DNA of 64,000 bases from Conexibacter woesei DSM 14684. Its GTDB lineage: Bacteria > Actinomycetota > Thermoleophilia > Solirubrobacterales > Solirubrobacteraceae. Within the stretch, counting starts at the first letter, position 1. Every line of letters begins with the position of its first letter. Below are positions 8,143 through 16,634 of this stretch, one piece after another. The notes under the pieces are model-generated. The model was not told the DNA's origin, did no database searches, and saw only the letters and a program-made list of their open reading frames with translations. Location of the stretch: assembly GCF_000025265.1 (NCBI RefSeq), contig NC_013739.1, forward strand, positions 5,442,001 through 5,506,000, in the 5' to 3' direction. Both the position numbers and the translations under genes were made by a program.

Positions 8143-8964
8143 TCACCCTTTCACCGCGCCCGCGAGCGCGCCGCTGACGAAGTAGCGCTGGAACACCAGG
8201 TAGACGAGCAGCGACGGGATCATCGCGACCGTCGCGCCGGCCATCACGGGGCCGACCTGCGTCGTCAGCTGCGCGCTGAACAGCTGCAGCCCGACGCCGA
8301 CGGTCAGCAGCTCGTTGGAGCGCAGGAAGACGCTCGCGAGCAGGTACTCGTTCCACGCGGTGATGAAGCAGAGGATCCCGATGCTGACGAGGCCCGGCGC
8401 GGCCAGCGGTGCGACGACGCGCACGAGCGTCTGCACGCGCGAGCAGCCGTCCATCCACGCCGCCTCCTCCAGGTCGACCGGGATCGAGTCGAAGAAGCTG
8501 CGCGCGATCCAGGTCGAGAACGGCAGCAGGAACGCGCCGTAGATGATGATCAGCCCGAGGTAGGAGTCGATCAGCGCGAACCGTCTCATCACGAGGAAGA
8601 GCGGCAGCAGCGTCAGCACGATCGGCACCATCTGGACGGCGAGCAGCAGCCGCGACCAGCCCTCCAGGCCGCGCTGTCTGAAGCGCGACAGCGCGTAGCC
8701 GCCGAAGATCGCCGCCGTGACGGCGATCAGCGTTCCGCAGCCGGCGACGACGAAGCTGTTGACCATCCAGGTGCCGAGCGACGAGTCGCGCACGATCTCG
8801 AAGTTGTCGAGCGTCAGCCCGGACGGCAGCAGCTCGTGGGAGGCCATGTCGGCCTCGTTCTTGAACGCGTTCAGCACGACGACGAGGACCGGCAGGTTGA
8901 CCAGCGCGACCGCGAGGTACAGCAGCAGCCGGCCGGCGCGTTCGGCGATCGGATGCTCGCTCAT
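8143..8964 (-). CDS. CUT1 sugar ABC transporter permease (MalG type)
   Basis: 273 residues. Six predicted membrane segments, starting with LLLYLAVALVNLPVLVVVLNAFK, and the permease coupling motif EEAAWMDGCSRVQTLVRVVAPLAAPG (EAA loop) that docks on the ATPase. The periplasmic LDNF-type segment and the length are those of MalG-like subunits. Its ATG overlaps the stop of the upstream permease in the ATGA arrangement, indicating translational coupling. It pairs with the permease at 8961-9833. Confidence 0.9.
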   Translation of the reverse strand: MSEHPIAERAGRLLLYLAVALVNLPVLVVVLNAFKNEADMASHELLPSGLTLDNFEIVRDSSLGTWMVNSFVVAGCGTLIAVTAAIFGGYALSRFRQRGLEGWSRLLLAVQMVPIVLTLLPLFLVMRRFALIDSYLGLIIIYGAFLLPFSTWIARSFFDSIPVDLEEAAWMDGCSRVQTLVRVVAPLAAPGLVSIGILCFITAWNEYLLASVFLRSNELLTVGVGLQLFSAQLTTQVGPVMAGATVAMIPSLLVYLVFQRYFVSGALAGAVKG

Positions 8965-9833
8965 GTCTCGTTCACCCGCCGCAGCAGCCGCAGCAGCACC
9001 ACGCTGAGGACGAGCAGCAGCACGAGCGCGACGACGCCCATCGCGGCCGCGAGGCCGACGTCGTTGCCGAAGAACGCCTCGTAGTAGCCGAGCACGACGA
9101 GGTTGTACGTCGCATTGGAGGGTCCGCCTCTCGTCAGCAGGAAGATCGACTCGAAGTCGTTGAACGACCAGATCGCGACGAGCAGGCTGCTCACGATCGA
9201 GACCGGCGCGAGCTGCGGCAGCGTGATCCGCCGGAACGCCGAGAAGCCGGTCGAGCCGTCGAGCGCCGCCGCCTCGTACAGCTCGTCCGAGACGCCCTGG
9301 CGCGCCGCGAACAGCGTCAGGAAGACGAACGGGAACGTCCGCCAGATCCGCAGCAGGATCACCATCACGCTCGCCCAGAACGGGTCCGACAGAAACGCGA
9401 CCGGATCGATCCCGACCACGCCGAGCGCCTGGTTGACGAGGCTGCCGTCGTCGTTGACCATCCAGCGCCAGGCGATCACCGCGACGACCGGCGGCACGAC
9501 CCACGGCGTCAGCAGGCCCATCCGCAGCAGCCAACGGCCGCGTCTGACGCGGTGCACGGCGAGCGCGAAGCCGAGCCCGAGCGCGTAGGAGCCCGCGACC
9601 GTCAGCACGGTGAAGATCGCGCTGAAGCGCAGCGCGCCGGGAAACAGCGACCCGTCCTCGAACAGGCCGCTGTAGTTGTCGATCCCGGCGAACCCGCCGA
9701 CCTCGATGAACGAGCCCTGCTTGAAGCTCAGGACGATCGCGTACAGCAGCGGGTACAGCGTGATCAGGCCGAGGATCGCCGCCGACGGGAGCAGGAAGCC
9801 CCACGGCAGCAGCTGCTCGCGGCGCGCCCTCAC
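8961..9833 (-). CDS. CUT1 sugar ABC transporter permease (MalF type)
   Basis: 290 residues, starting at GTG 9833, which overlaps the binding-protein stop (GTGA). The start gives VRARREQLLPWGFLLP, a normal N-terminus for this family. Six membrane segments are visible, including LPSAAILGLITLYPLLYAIVLSF, and the EAA coupling loop ELYEAAALDGSTGFSAFRRITLP. The length fits the short MalF/UgpA-like permeases without the extra periplasmic domain. It forms the membrane channel with the product of 8143-8964. Confidence 0.9.
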   Translation of the reverse strand: MRARREQLLPWGFLLPSAAILGLITLYPLLYAIVLSFKQGSFIEVGGFAGIDNYSGLFEDGSLFPGALRFSAIFTVLTVAGSYALGLGFALAVHRVRRGRWLLRMGLLTPWVVPPVVAVIAWRWMVNDDGSLVNQALGVVGIDPVAFLSDPFWASVMVILLRIWRTFPFVFLTLFAARQGVSDELYEAAALDGSTGFSAFRRITLPQLAPVSIVSSLLVAIWSFNDFESIFLLTRGGPSNATYNLVVLGYYEAFFGNDVGLAAAMGVVALVLLLVLSVVLLRLLRRVNET

Positions 9834-11164
9834 GCTCTCAGCTGCGACAGCGCGTCCTGCGCGGTCTGCAGCGATTCGTCGATCGGCTTCAGCGACAGGA
9901 CGTCCTGCACGAGCGTCGGCATGAACGCCTGCCCCTCGACCTGGTTGAGCGTCGGCAGGGCGTACTCGCAGGGCGTCGACATGATCTTGCCGACCGGCAC
10001 CCACTCGTCGAGCACCTTTCTGTAGCGCGGGTCCTGCAGCGTTCTGATCTCGTCGTAGAACGGCGTGCGCACCGGCAGCTGCGTCGTGCCGCCTCTGGAC
10101 CACAGCGGCTGCTCGTTGCTCAGCCACCAGTTCATGAACTCGGTCGCCCCGGGCTTGTCCTCGCTGGTGCGGTACTGCCACATCGCGAGGTACCAGAGGA
10201 GCGTGCCCTTGTCGCCGTGGAAGCCCTCGTACGGCGAGGCGATGTCGATGTCGGCGCCGTTGGGCAACGAGTTGAACAGCGCCGGCTCGGTTATCGCCAT
10301 CGCGATGTCGCCGCGCGTCATCGCGGCCGAGACGTCGGTCTGGTCCCAGCCGACCGCGGCCTTCGGGATCGAGCCGTCGCGGACCATGTCCTGCACGAGC
10401 TGGCACGCCTCGCGGTTGCGATCGGTCACCAGCGCCGGCCCGCACTTCGCGTCGTAGAGGCCGCCGCCGTTGTTGACCATCAGCGACAGCAGCATCTGCC
10501 AGCCGAGCGCGCCCTGGCCGCAGAAGCCCATCCCGTAGCGCCCGCCGCCGGTCAGTCTTCTGGCGGCGGCGCGCAGCTCGTCGAACGATCTCGGCTGTGT
10601 CACACCCGCGGCACCGAACAGCTTTCTGTTGCAGCTGAGCGTGCGCAGCGTCATCCCCCAGGGCAGGCCCGTCTGCTCGCCGTCCTCCGTCGCCTGCGCC
10701 GTGATCGACTGCGGGATCACCTGGTCGTAGGTGCCGTCTCTTCTCCACTGCGCGACGGCGTCGTTCATCGGCTCGATCGCCTGCTCGAACTGGAACGCCT
10801 GATAGGTCGCGCCGGTGCTGACGTCCGGCGTGGTGCCGCTGGCGACGGCGGTCGAGAAGACCTCGTAGAAGCTCGCCCACGGGATCAGGCGGTACTTGAC
10901 CTGGAGGTCGGGGTTCGCTCTGTTCCACTCGGCGACGAGCGCGCGCGCCGTCGGCTCGTATCTGTCGAGGCCCCACAGCATGTCCCAGAACTCGATCGTC
11001 GCCGCGCCGCCGGAGCCGCCGCCTCCGCCGGAGGAGCCGCACGCCGCCAGCAGCGGCGCGCCGGTCAGCGCGGCGCCGGCCGCTCCGGCCGCCTTCAGCA
11101 GGCTGCGGCGCGACAGCGGTGTGCTCAGCGCGAGCGATCCCCGCGCGGGATGGGTCTGACGCAT
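9830..11164 (-). CDS. CUT1 sugar-binding lipoprotein
   Basis: 444 residues; ATG 11164 follows an AGGAGAG ribosome site. The N-terminus carries SRRSLLKAAGAAGAALTG, a twin-arginine-like signal, then the lipobox LLAAC (C42), followed by a Gly/Ser linker. It is thus an exported, membrane-anchored lipoprotein. The mature part starts TIEFWDMLWGLDRY and has the SBP_bac_1 layout of CUT1 receptors. It lies 14 bp after the beta-helix gene and 4 bp overlapped with the permease. Aromatic residues in the N-lobe fit a sugar ligand, but the sugar is unknown. Many arginines are encoded by AGA. Confidence 0.9.
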   Translation of the reverse strand: MRQTHPARGSLALSTPLSRRSLLKAAGAAGAALTGAPLLAACGSSGGGGGSGGAATIEFWDMLWGLDRYEPTARALVAEWNRANPDLQVKYRLIPWASFYEVFSTAVASGTTPDVSTGATYQAFQFEQAIEPMNDAVAQWRRDGTYDQVIPQSITAQATEDGEQTGLPWGMTLRTLSCNRKLFGAAGVTQPRSFDELRAAARRLTGGGRYGMGFCGQGALGWQMLLSLMVNNGGGLYDAKCGPALVTDRNREACQLVQDMVRDGSIPKAAVGWDQTDVSAAMTRGDIAMAITEPALFNSLPNGADIDIASPYEGFHGDKGTLLWYLAMWQYRTSEDKPGATEFMNWWLSNEQPLWSRGGTTQLPVRTPFYDEIRTLQDPRYRKVLDEWVPVGKIMSTPCEYALPTLNQVEGQAFMPTLVQDVLSLKPIDESLQTAQDALSQLRA

Positions 11165-11178
11165 CTTCTCTCTCCTTC

Positions 11179-13545
11179 TCAGCGCGAGACGCGCAGGTCG
11201 TCGACGACGACCTGCTGGCCATCGCTGAACGTGAGCGAGACCTTCGCCCCGGTCGTTCTGAAGCCGGTCTGGACGCGCACCGGACGTCCCGGCCCGCGCA
11301 GCGTGCCGCTGCGGGTGCTCGTGCCGTCGCTGATCGTGTAGGTGCCGGAGCCTTCGAGCACCAGCGACGAGAGCACGACGCCTCTCACCGGCGCGATCGT
11401 GCGCGGCCCGGCGTCCGCGGTCGCGAAGCGGGCGTGCGACGTCGTCGCATAGCCCGGCGTGCCGTAGGCGGCGATCCACTGCCCCCAGCCGAAGTCGAGC
11501 CCGGCGTGGACGCTGTCGACGTCGAACGAGTCGGCGTTGACGTCCTCGAACGTCGGCACGTCGTCGAACGAGTAGGTCCCGGTCAGGCGGTCCTCGTAGC
11601 CGGCCTGGAGCCCCGCGTTCGCGACGATCGCCGCGCACGCCGGTCTCGCCGCACAGTCCGCCGCCGGATCGGCCGCGTCGAGGCTGTGGTTGTCGACCTC
11701 GACGTTCGTGACCGGCCCGTCGCAGACCCACCACACGTCCGGCACGCCGGGAAGTCTCCCGCGCAGCCAGTTGCCGGTGCTTCTGATCTCGTTCAGGTAC
11801 GGCTGCGCGCAGCCGCCGCCGGCTATCAGGAAGTTGTAGGAGACGTTGTCGCGGCTGGTCGAGTAGTCGCTGCCGATGTCGTTGTAGAGCCCGAAGCCGA
11901 GCGCCCCGGGGCGCATGTCGCGCACGACGTTGCCGGCCACCAGCAGCCCGTTGTCCCACGACGTGCCCTGCGGGTAGACGGTGTAGATGCCGCCGCCGTC
12001 GCTGGCGCGCCGCAGCACGTTGGCGACGTAGTTGTCGACGTATCTGTTGCCTTCGGTCGTGCCCGAGCCGTTCCACGAGCCGCGCATCGTCACGCCGCTG
12101 TAGCCGGTGTTCGAGATGAAGTTGTTGCGCAGCGTCGTGCGGCGCGGGACGTTGAGGAAGACGCCAGGCGAGGCGCCGTACTCGGCGCCGACGCCGTCGA
12201 TCGCATTGTTCGAGATCACGTTGTCCTCGACCTCGCCCTCGAGGTCGGGCCCGAGCCGGCCGATCAGGACGCCGCCGGCGGACAGGTCGCGCAGCACGTT
12301 GCCGTCGACCGTCGCGCGACTCGTGCTCTGGATCCGCACGCCGATCGCGCCGAGCCGCTCGAAGCGGTTGCCCTCGACGCGGACGTCGTGCGTCTTGTCC
12401 AGCTCCAGCGCGCCCGGCGGGAATGCCTCGCCGCGGTAGGTCTCGGGGCTGAGCGCGTCGGGTCTGATCGCGTAGGCGTTCGCGAACAGGTTCGGGAAGC
12501 CCATGCCGGTGTCCGGTCCGAGCCAGGTCGACTCCGAGAAGCGCAGCCCGCGCACGACGATGTCGTGCGCCGGCTCGGCGACCGTTCCGCCGATCCGCAC
12601 GAGCGTCTCCCCGGTCGCCGCGACGAAGCGGCGACGACGCGGATCCTCGCCCGGCCGCGCGCGATAGTGCATCGCGTTGCCCGCTGCCGTGCGTTCGATC
12701 GCCCAGCGGGCAGGCCGCGTGTCGTCGGCCAGGAACGTGGAGCTGTTCTCGCTCCAGCTCGGGGCGCCGAGCACCTCGCCGCCGCCGGCGACGTTGGAGG
12801 CGTAGATCCCGACCGCGTTGTCGAGGCACGGCTGCGCGATGCTGACGTCGGTCCCCGTGCCGGCCGCGTCGGCGCTCATGCCGGTCACGCGGCAGCGCGC
12901 CTCGACCCACTCGAAGGCGCCCGCGCCTCTCGCCCGCCAGACCATCTCGACGTCGGTCGGGGCAGCCCACGTGCGCGGCTCGGCGCTCGTCGTGTGCAGC
13001 CCGGTCGCGGTGCGTCTCACGTCGCCGGGCAGCCCCGGGACGTGGACCGCGCGCCGCAGGCGGACGTCGTCGGCGTAGAGCTGACGCGTGTCGAGCCGGC
13101 CGACCGCCGCTCGCCAGATCCGCCTCGCCGGGTCGACCAGTCTCCAGCCGCGCACCTCGCGGCCACCCGTCAGGACCGGCTCGGCGCCCGGCGCCGCCGC
13201 GTAGACGACGTCATGGCCGTTGCGACCCGAATCGGCCGCGCCAAGGACGAACGTGCTCGACAGCTCGTAGCGTCCGCCGGCCAGCTCGACGCGCAGGTCG
13301 CGCGTCATCGCCGGGGCGGCGGCGCGCACCTGCTCGCGGGCCGTCTCCAGCCGGCACGGACGCCAACGCATGCACGACTGCCCGCGCCCGTCCGGCGCCA
13401 CGTTCCAGGTGCTGCGCTGGTGCGGGCCATGGCCGTCGCCGGCCGGCGCGTCGCCGGCGGCGTACGCGGTCTCGCCGCTCGCCGCGCAGGTCGCAGCGAT
13501 CGCGGCGAGCAGCACGCTCCGCCGCCATGAATTCAAGGCGCTCAT
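11179..13545 (-). CDS. Secreted right-handed beta-helix protein (polysaccharide-active candidate)
   Basis: 788 residues from ATG 13545, chosen because GGGAGAG lies just upstream and the paralogue at 1-622 starts at the same relative place; an ATG 21 bp upstream is possible. Signal peptide about 1-30. The N-terminal WNVAPDGRGQSCMRWRPC opening with DGR-type PARALLEL-helix entry resembles pectate-lyase-like folds. Residues about 330-560 carry repeated NxF/NxVxN turns (VEGNRFERLG, VDGNVLRDLS, LRNNFISNTGYSG, VAGNVVRDM) typical of beta-helix coils. The last about 130 residues form a beta-sandwich-like tail. First gene of the sugar-transport operon, so probably a depolymerase or binding protein feeding it. 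Confidence 0.8.
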   Translation of the reverse strand: MSALNSWRRSVLLAAIAATCAASGETAYAAGDAPAGDGHGPHQRSTWNVAPDGRGQSCMRWRPCRLETAREQVRAAAPAMTRDLRVELAGGRYELSSTFVLGAADSGRNGHDVVYAAAPGAEPVLTGGREVRGWRLVDPARRIWRAAVGRLDTRQLYADDVRLRRAVHVPGLPGDVRRTATGLHTTSAEPRTWAAPTDVEMVWRARGAGAFEWVEARCRVTGMSADAAGTGTDVSIAQPCLDNAVGIYASNVAGGGEVLGAPSWSENSSTFLADDTRPARWAIERTAAGNAMHYRARPGEDPRRRRFVAATGETLVRIGGTVAEPAHDIVVRGLRFSESTWLGPDTGMGFPNLFANAYAIRPDALSPETYRGEAFPPGALELDKTHDVRVEGNRFERLGAIGVRIQSTSRATVDGNVLRDLSAGGVLIGRLGPDLEGEVEDNVISNNAIDGVGAEYGASPGVFLNVPRRTTLRNNFISNTGYSGVTMRGSWNGSGTTEGNRYVDNYVANVLRRASDGGGIYTVYPQGTSWDNGLLVAGNVVRDMRPGALGFGLYNDIGSDYSTSRDNVSYNFLIAGGGCAQPYLNEIRSTGNWLRGRLPGVPDVWWVCDGPVTNVEVDNHSLDAADPAADCAARPACAAIVANAGLQAGYEDRLTGTYSFDDVPTFEDVNADSFDVDSVHAGLDFGWGQWIAAYGTPGYATTSHARFATADAGPRTIAPVRGVVLSSLVLEGSGTYTISDGTSTRSGTLRGPGRPVRVQTGFRTTGAKVSLTFSDGQQVVVDDLRVSR

Positions 13546-13576
13546 CGATCTCTCCCGATCGGCCACTCACGGTTAC

Positions 13577-13598
13577 GGCGTCACCGTGGGGTAACGCC
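13577..13598 (-). promoter_or_regulatory. Inverted repeat in leader of second beta-helix gene
   Basis: GGCGTCACC (13577-13585), 4 bp, GGTAACGCC (13590-13598), eight of nine positions paired. It corresponds in place and sequence to the repeat at 657-680 before the paralogue. Conservation in both copies of otherwise diverged leader DNA argues for a function as an RNA hairpin or operator. Confidence 0.5.
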
Positions 13599-13645
13599 CA
13601 GCGCGCGTCACTCTCCTCGGTGACCGACGCGCGATGGTGACGGCG

Positions 13646-13674
13646 AGCCTAGCCAGCGCGCCGACCGTCGTCAA
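13646..13674 (-). promoter_or_regulatory. Sigma70-type promoter of sugar-transport operon
   Basis: Minus strand TTGACG (13674-13669), 17-bp spacer, TAGGCT (13651-13646), identical in boxes and spacing to 725-753. It would drive the beta-helix gene and the downstream binding protein, permeases and ATPase. Confidence 0.7.
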
Positions 13675-13678
13675 GTCG

Positions 13679-13752
13679 ATTGGCGCCAATATCTGGAAAG
13701 TACACCGGAACACCAGCGATCTCTCGCCTGATCCTCCCATTCTGGCGCCAAT
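13679..13752. promoter_or_regulatory. Second pair of GGCGCC-centred operators
   Basis: ATTGGCGCCAAT (13679-13690) is a perfect palindrome next to the -35 box. TCTGGCGCCAAT (13741-13752) lies 62 bp further upstream with a degenerate left arm, just as in the pair at 756-834. They stand between the divergent beta-helix operon and the alpha/beta hydrolase at 13832 and could regulate both. The rest of the 286-bp gap shows no gene. Confidence 0.65.
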
Positions 13753-13831
13753 CTGACCGACCGATGAGTCTGCGTCGCCAATCGAGTCCCTGCTTCCGAC
13801 CAACCCCACCCTCCCCCACCACAGAGGACCG

Positions 13832-14665
13832 ATGACCTCCAACTCCACCGCTCCCGTCACCACCGGCACGCTTCAGGTGCCCGGCGCCCTCCTGCACTAC
13901 GAGCTGCGCGGGACGGGGCCGCTCGTCGTGCTCGTCGGCGCCCCGATGAACGCCACGTCCTTCGCGCCGCTCGCCGACCTGCTCGCCGCCGACCACACCG
14001 TTCTCACGACCGACCCGCGGGGCATCAACCGCAGCACGGTCGACGACCCCGAGCAGGACTCGACGCCAGAGCTGCGCGCTGAGGACCTCTCGCGCCTGAT
14101 CGCCCACGTCGGCGGCGGCCCGGCGACGGTGCTCGGCTCCAGCGGCGGCGCGATCAGCGCGCTCGCGCTCGTGCAGGCCCATCCCGAGCAGGTCCGCACC
14201 GTCGTCGCGCACGAGCCGCCGCTCGACGAGCTGCTCGACGACCGCGAGCAGGTCCAGGCGCAGACCGACGAGATCATCGCCACCCACGCCGCGGGCGACC
14301 ACGTGGGCGCGTGGCGGAAGTTCCTCGCGCAGGCGAGCATCGAACTGCCCCCGGGCGTCGTCGAGCAGGCGTTCGGCGACGACCGCGACCCGCAGAAGCT
14401 CGCCGACGAGCGCTTCTGGTTCGCGCGCGAGCTGCGCGCGACCGTCCGCTGGCGGCCCGACCTCGCAGCGCTGCGGGCGGCGCCGACGCGGATCGTCGTC
14501 GGCATCGGCGACGAGTCGGCCGGACAGAGCTGCGACCGCACCTCGCGCGCGCTCGCCGCCGAGCTGGGGCTCCAGCCCGTGCTGTTCCCCGGCGACCACA
14601 CCGGGTTCGTCGACGACCCCGAGCGGTTCGCCGTGCGGCTGCGCGCGGTCCTCGGCGAGAGCTGA
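13832..14665 (+). CDS. Alpha/beta-fold hydrolase
   Basis: 277 residues; ATG 13832 follows an AGAGGA ribosome site. Alpha/beta hydrolase features in order: VVLVGAPMNATSF (oxyanion region in place of HG), DPRGINRS, the nucleophile elbow GSSGG with Ser near 104, and a C-terminal PGDHTGF with catalytic His near 256. The length is typical. No substrate is indicated. It is transcribed away from the sugar operon across the shared GGCGCC operator region, so co-regulation is possible; the MFS gene follows 116 bp downstream. Confidence 0.85.
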   Translation: MTSNSTAPVTTGTLQVPGALLHYELRGTGPLVVLVGAPMNATSFAPLADLLAADHTVLTTDPRGINRSTVDDPEQDSTPELRAEDLSRLIAHVGGGPATVLGSSGGAISALALVQAHPEQVRTVVAHEPPLDELLDDREQVQAQTDEIIATHAAGDHVGAWRKFLAQASIELPPGVVEQAFGDDRDPQKLADERFWFARELRATVRWRPDLAALRAAPTRIVVGIGDESAGQSCDRTSRALAAELGLQPVLFPGDHTGFVDDPERFAVRLRAVLGES

Positions 14666-14724
14666 GCGAGATCGCCGCCGGGTCACGGTCGTGCTCGGCG
14701 GCGAGCCGCTCCACCTCACGCGGG

Positions 14725-14752
14725 AACAAGTTGAACGAGTGTTACATTTGTT
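14725..14752. promoter_or_regulatory. Imperfect inverted repeat upstream of MFS/TetR pair
   Basis: AACAAGTTGAAC (14725-14736), 4 bp, GTTACATTTGTT (14741-14752): 9 of 12 positions symmetric, in an AT-richer island just before the MFS gene. The downstream TetR gene makes it a plausible autoregulatory operator. Confidence 0.4.
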
Positions 14753-14781
14753 TCCCCGTCCTCGCGACCCCGGAAACGCAG

Positions 14782-16035
14782 ATGACCAACCCGTACGGCG
14801 AGCTGTTCAAGACCCCAGGCGCACTCGCCTTCTCCGCCGCGGGCTTCGTCGCGCGCATGCCGATCTCGATGATCGGCATCGGGCTGATCACGATGCTGTC
14901 CCAGGAGCACGGCGGGTTCGGCACGGCCGGCGCGATCGCCGCGACGTTCACGCTCTCGACGGCACTGCTCGGGCCGCTCGTCTCGCGGCTCGTCGACCGC
15001 TTCGGGCAGGGAAGGGTGCTGCTGCCGGCCGCGGGCATCAGCGTGATCGCGCTCGGCGCTCTGCTGCTGTGCGCCCGCTGGGGCGCGCCGACGTGGACGC
15101 TGTTCGTCTTCGCCGCGCTCGCCGGCACGCTGCCGAACATGTCCGCGATGGTGCGCGCGCGCTGGGCGCACGCGCAGCGCGGCTCCTCGCGACTGCACAC
15201 CGCCTTCTCGCTGGAGTCGGTCGTCGACGAGCTGACCTTCGTCGTCGGTCCGGCGCTGGCCGTCACGCTGTCGACCTCGCTGTTCGCCGAGGCGGGGCCG
15301 CTCGTCGCCGCCGCGCTGCTGACGATCGGCGTGCTGCTTTTCGTGCCGCAGAAGCGGACCGAGCCGCCGATCGTGCGGGATGCAGCCGCGCGGGCCGGCA
15401 CCTCCGCGATCCGGATCGGCGCGCTGCGGCCGCTCGCGCTGATGCTGCTCGCCGGCGGCACGATCGTCGGCACGATCGACGTCGTCAGCATCGCGTTCGC
15501 CGAGCAGCAGGGCAGCACCGCCAGCGCCGGGATCGTCGTCGCGCTCTACGCGGTCGGCTCCGGTCTCGCCGGACTGGCGTTCGGAGTGCTCAGACCGACC
15601 GTGCCGCAGCCGCTGCTGCTCGTGCTCGGCGCCGCGGGCACCGCGCTGACGACGCTGCCGCTGCTCGTCGTCGACGGCATCGCAGCGCTCGCCGCGACGG
15701 TCTTCGTCGCCGGCCTCTTCTTCGCGCCGACGATGATCGTGACGATGGGCCTCGTCGAGCGGATCGTGCCCGCCGGCCAGCTGACCGAGGGCATGACATG
15801 GGTGATCGCCGGCCTCCTCGTCGGCGTCGCGCTCGGCGCGAGCGTCTCCGGCGCGATCGTCGACGCGCACGGCCCGATCGGCGGCTTCGTCGTCGCGATC
15901 GCCGCCGGCGCGGCGATGCTGCTCATCGCGCTCGCGAGCTGCCGGCCGCTGCTGCGCGCGACCGGCGCCGGTGACGCCGCCGAGCACGTCGGCGCGACGG
16001 GTAGGGTGGCGCAGGCCTGCGCGGGCGACCAGTGA
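14782..16035 (+). CDS. MFS transporter
   Basis: 417 residues from ATG 14782 (MTNPYGELFKTPGALAFS). Twelve hydrophobic segments are distributed in two halves; the cytoplasmic loop after helix 2 reads SRLVDRFGQGRVL, a variant of the MFS D-R-x-G motif. Sequence features (compact loops, efflux-type motif) suggest an exporter of the sugar- or drug-efflux group rather than an ion-coupled importer, but the substrate is unknown. It is followed after 10 bp by a TetR gene in the same direction, so the pair is probably a self-regulated efflux unit. Confidence 0.85.
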   Translation: MTNPYGELFKTPGALAFSAAGFVARMPISMIGIGLITMLSQEHGGFGTAGAIAATFTLSTALLGPLVSRLVDRFGQGRVLLPAAGISVIALGALLLCARWGAPTWTLFVFAALAGTLPNMSAMVRARWAHAQRGSSRLHTAFSLESVVDELTFVVGPALAVTLSTSLFAEAGPLVAAALLTIGVLLFVPQKRTEPPIVRDAAARAGTSAIRIGALRPLALMLLAGGTIVGTIDVVSIAFAEQQGSTASAGIVVALYAVGSGLAGLAFGVLRPTVPQPLLLVLGAAGTALTTLPLLVVDGIAALAATVFVAGLFFAPTMIVTMGLVERIVPAGQLTEGMTWVIAGLLVGVALGASVSGAIVDAHGPIGGFVVAIAAGAAMLLIALASCRPLLRATGAGDAAEHVGATGRVAQACAGDQ

Positions 16036-16045
16036 CCGACGACGA

Positions 16046-16612
16046 GTGACCGAGCCGACGACCGACGGGCGCCTCGCCAAGGGCGAGCGCCGCAAGCAGG
16101 AGCTGATCGAGGCGACGCTGCGGGTCGTCGCGCGCGACGGGGTCGCGGGCGTCAGCCATCGCGCGGTTGCCGCTGAGGCAGACCTGCCGCCGACCGCCGC
16201 CGCCTACCACTTCAAGCGCATCGACGACCTGCTCACGGGCGCGCTGACGCTGTGCATGGACGAGGCCGCCGAGCGAATGCGCAGACTGGCCGCCGCGACC
16301 GACGGCAGCCTCGACGACCTCCGCGCGATGGCGCGCCTGATGGCGAGAGTCGCCCGCGACCCCGCGATGCTCCGCGCCGAGTACGAGCTGTTTCTGCTCG
16401 CCGCGCGCCGCCCCGAGCTGCGCCCTCCCGCGCAGCGCTGGCTGACGGCGCTCGCCGACTTCGCCCGCTGCTACACCAGCTCGCCGGTGCGCGTCCAGGT
16501 CCTGCTCGGCACGGTCGACGGCCTGCTCTTGCAGGCGCTGCTGACCGACCGGCCGCCGAGCGCCGACGACTACGAGGCGGTCCTGCGCGAGGTGCTGCGA
16601 CCGGACCATTGA
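16046..16612 (+). CDS. TetR-family transcriptional regulator
   Basis: 188 residues from GTG 16046, ten bases after the MFS stop. Upstream in-frame codons overlap the MFS gene and add an Arg-rich tail, so the GTG was preferred. The helix-turn-helix is at residues about 15-60: RKQELIEATLRVVARDGVAG, SHRAVAAEADLPPTAAAYHF. The rest is an all-helical ligand domain. It probably controls the MFS gene via the repeat at 14725-14752. The 3' end is 22 bp from the convergent IclR gene. Confidence 0.85.
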   Translation: MTEPTTDGRLAKGERRKQELIEATLRVVARDGVAGVSHRAVAAEADLPPTAAAYHFKRIDDLLTGALTLCMDEAAERMRRLAAATDGSLDDLRAMARLMARVARDPAMLRAEYELFLLAARRPELRPPAQRWLTALADFARCYTSSPVRVQVLLGTVDGLLLQALLTDRPPSADDYEAVLREVLRPDH

Positions 16613-16634
16613 GCGCGGCGGGCGGGCGCTCAGC

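Noticed and set aside
8961-11164. Fusion of sugar-binding protein and permease suggested by long overlapping open frames
   Set aside because: The binding protein and permease are in different frames with a clean GTGA overlap at 9830-9833; each has normal length.
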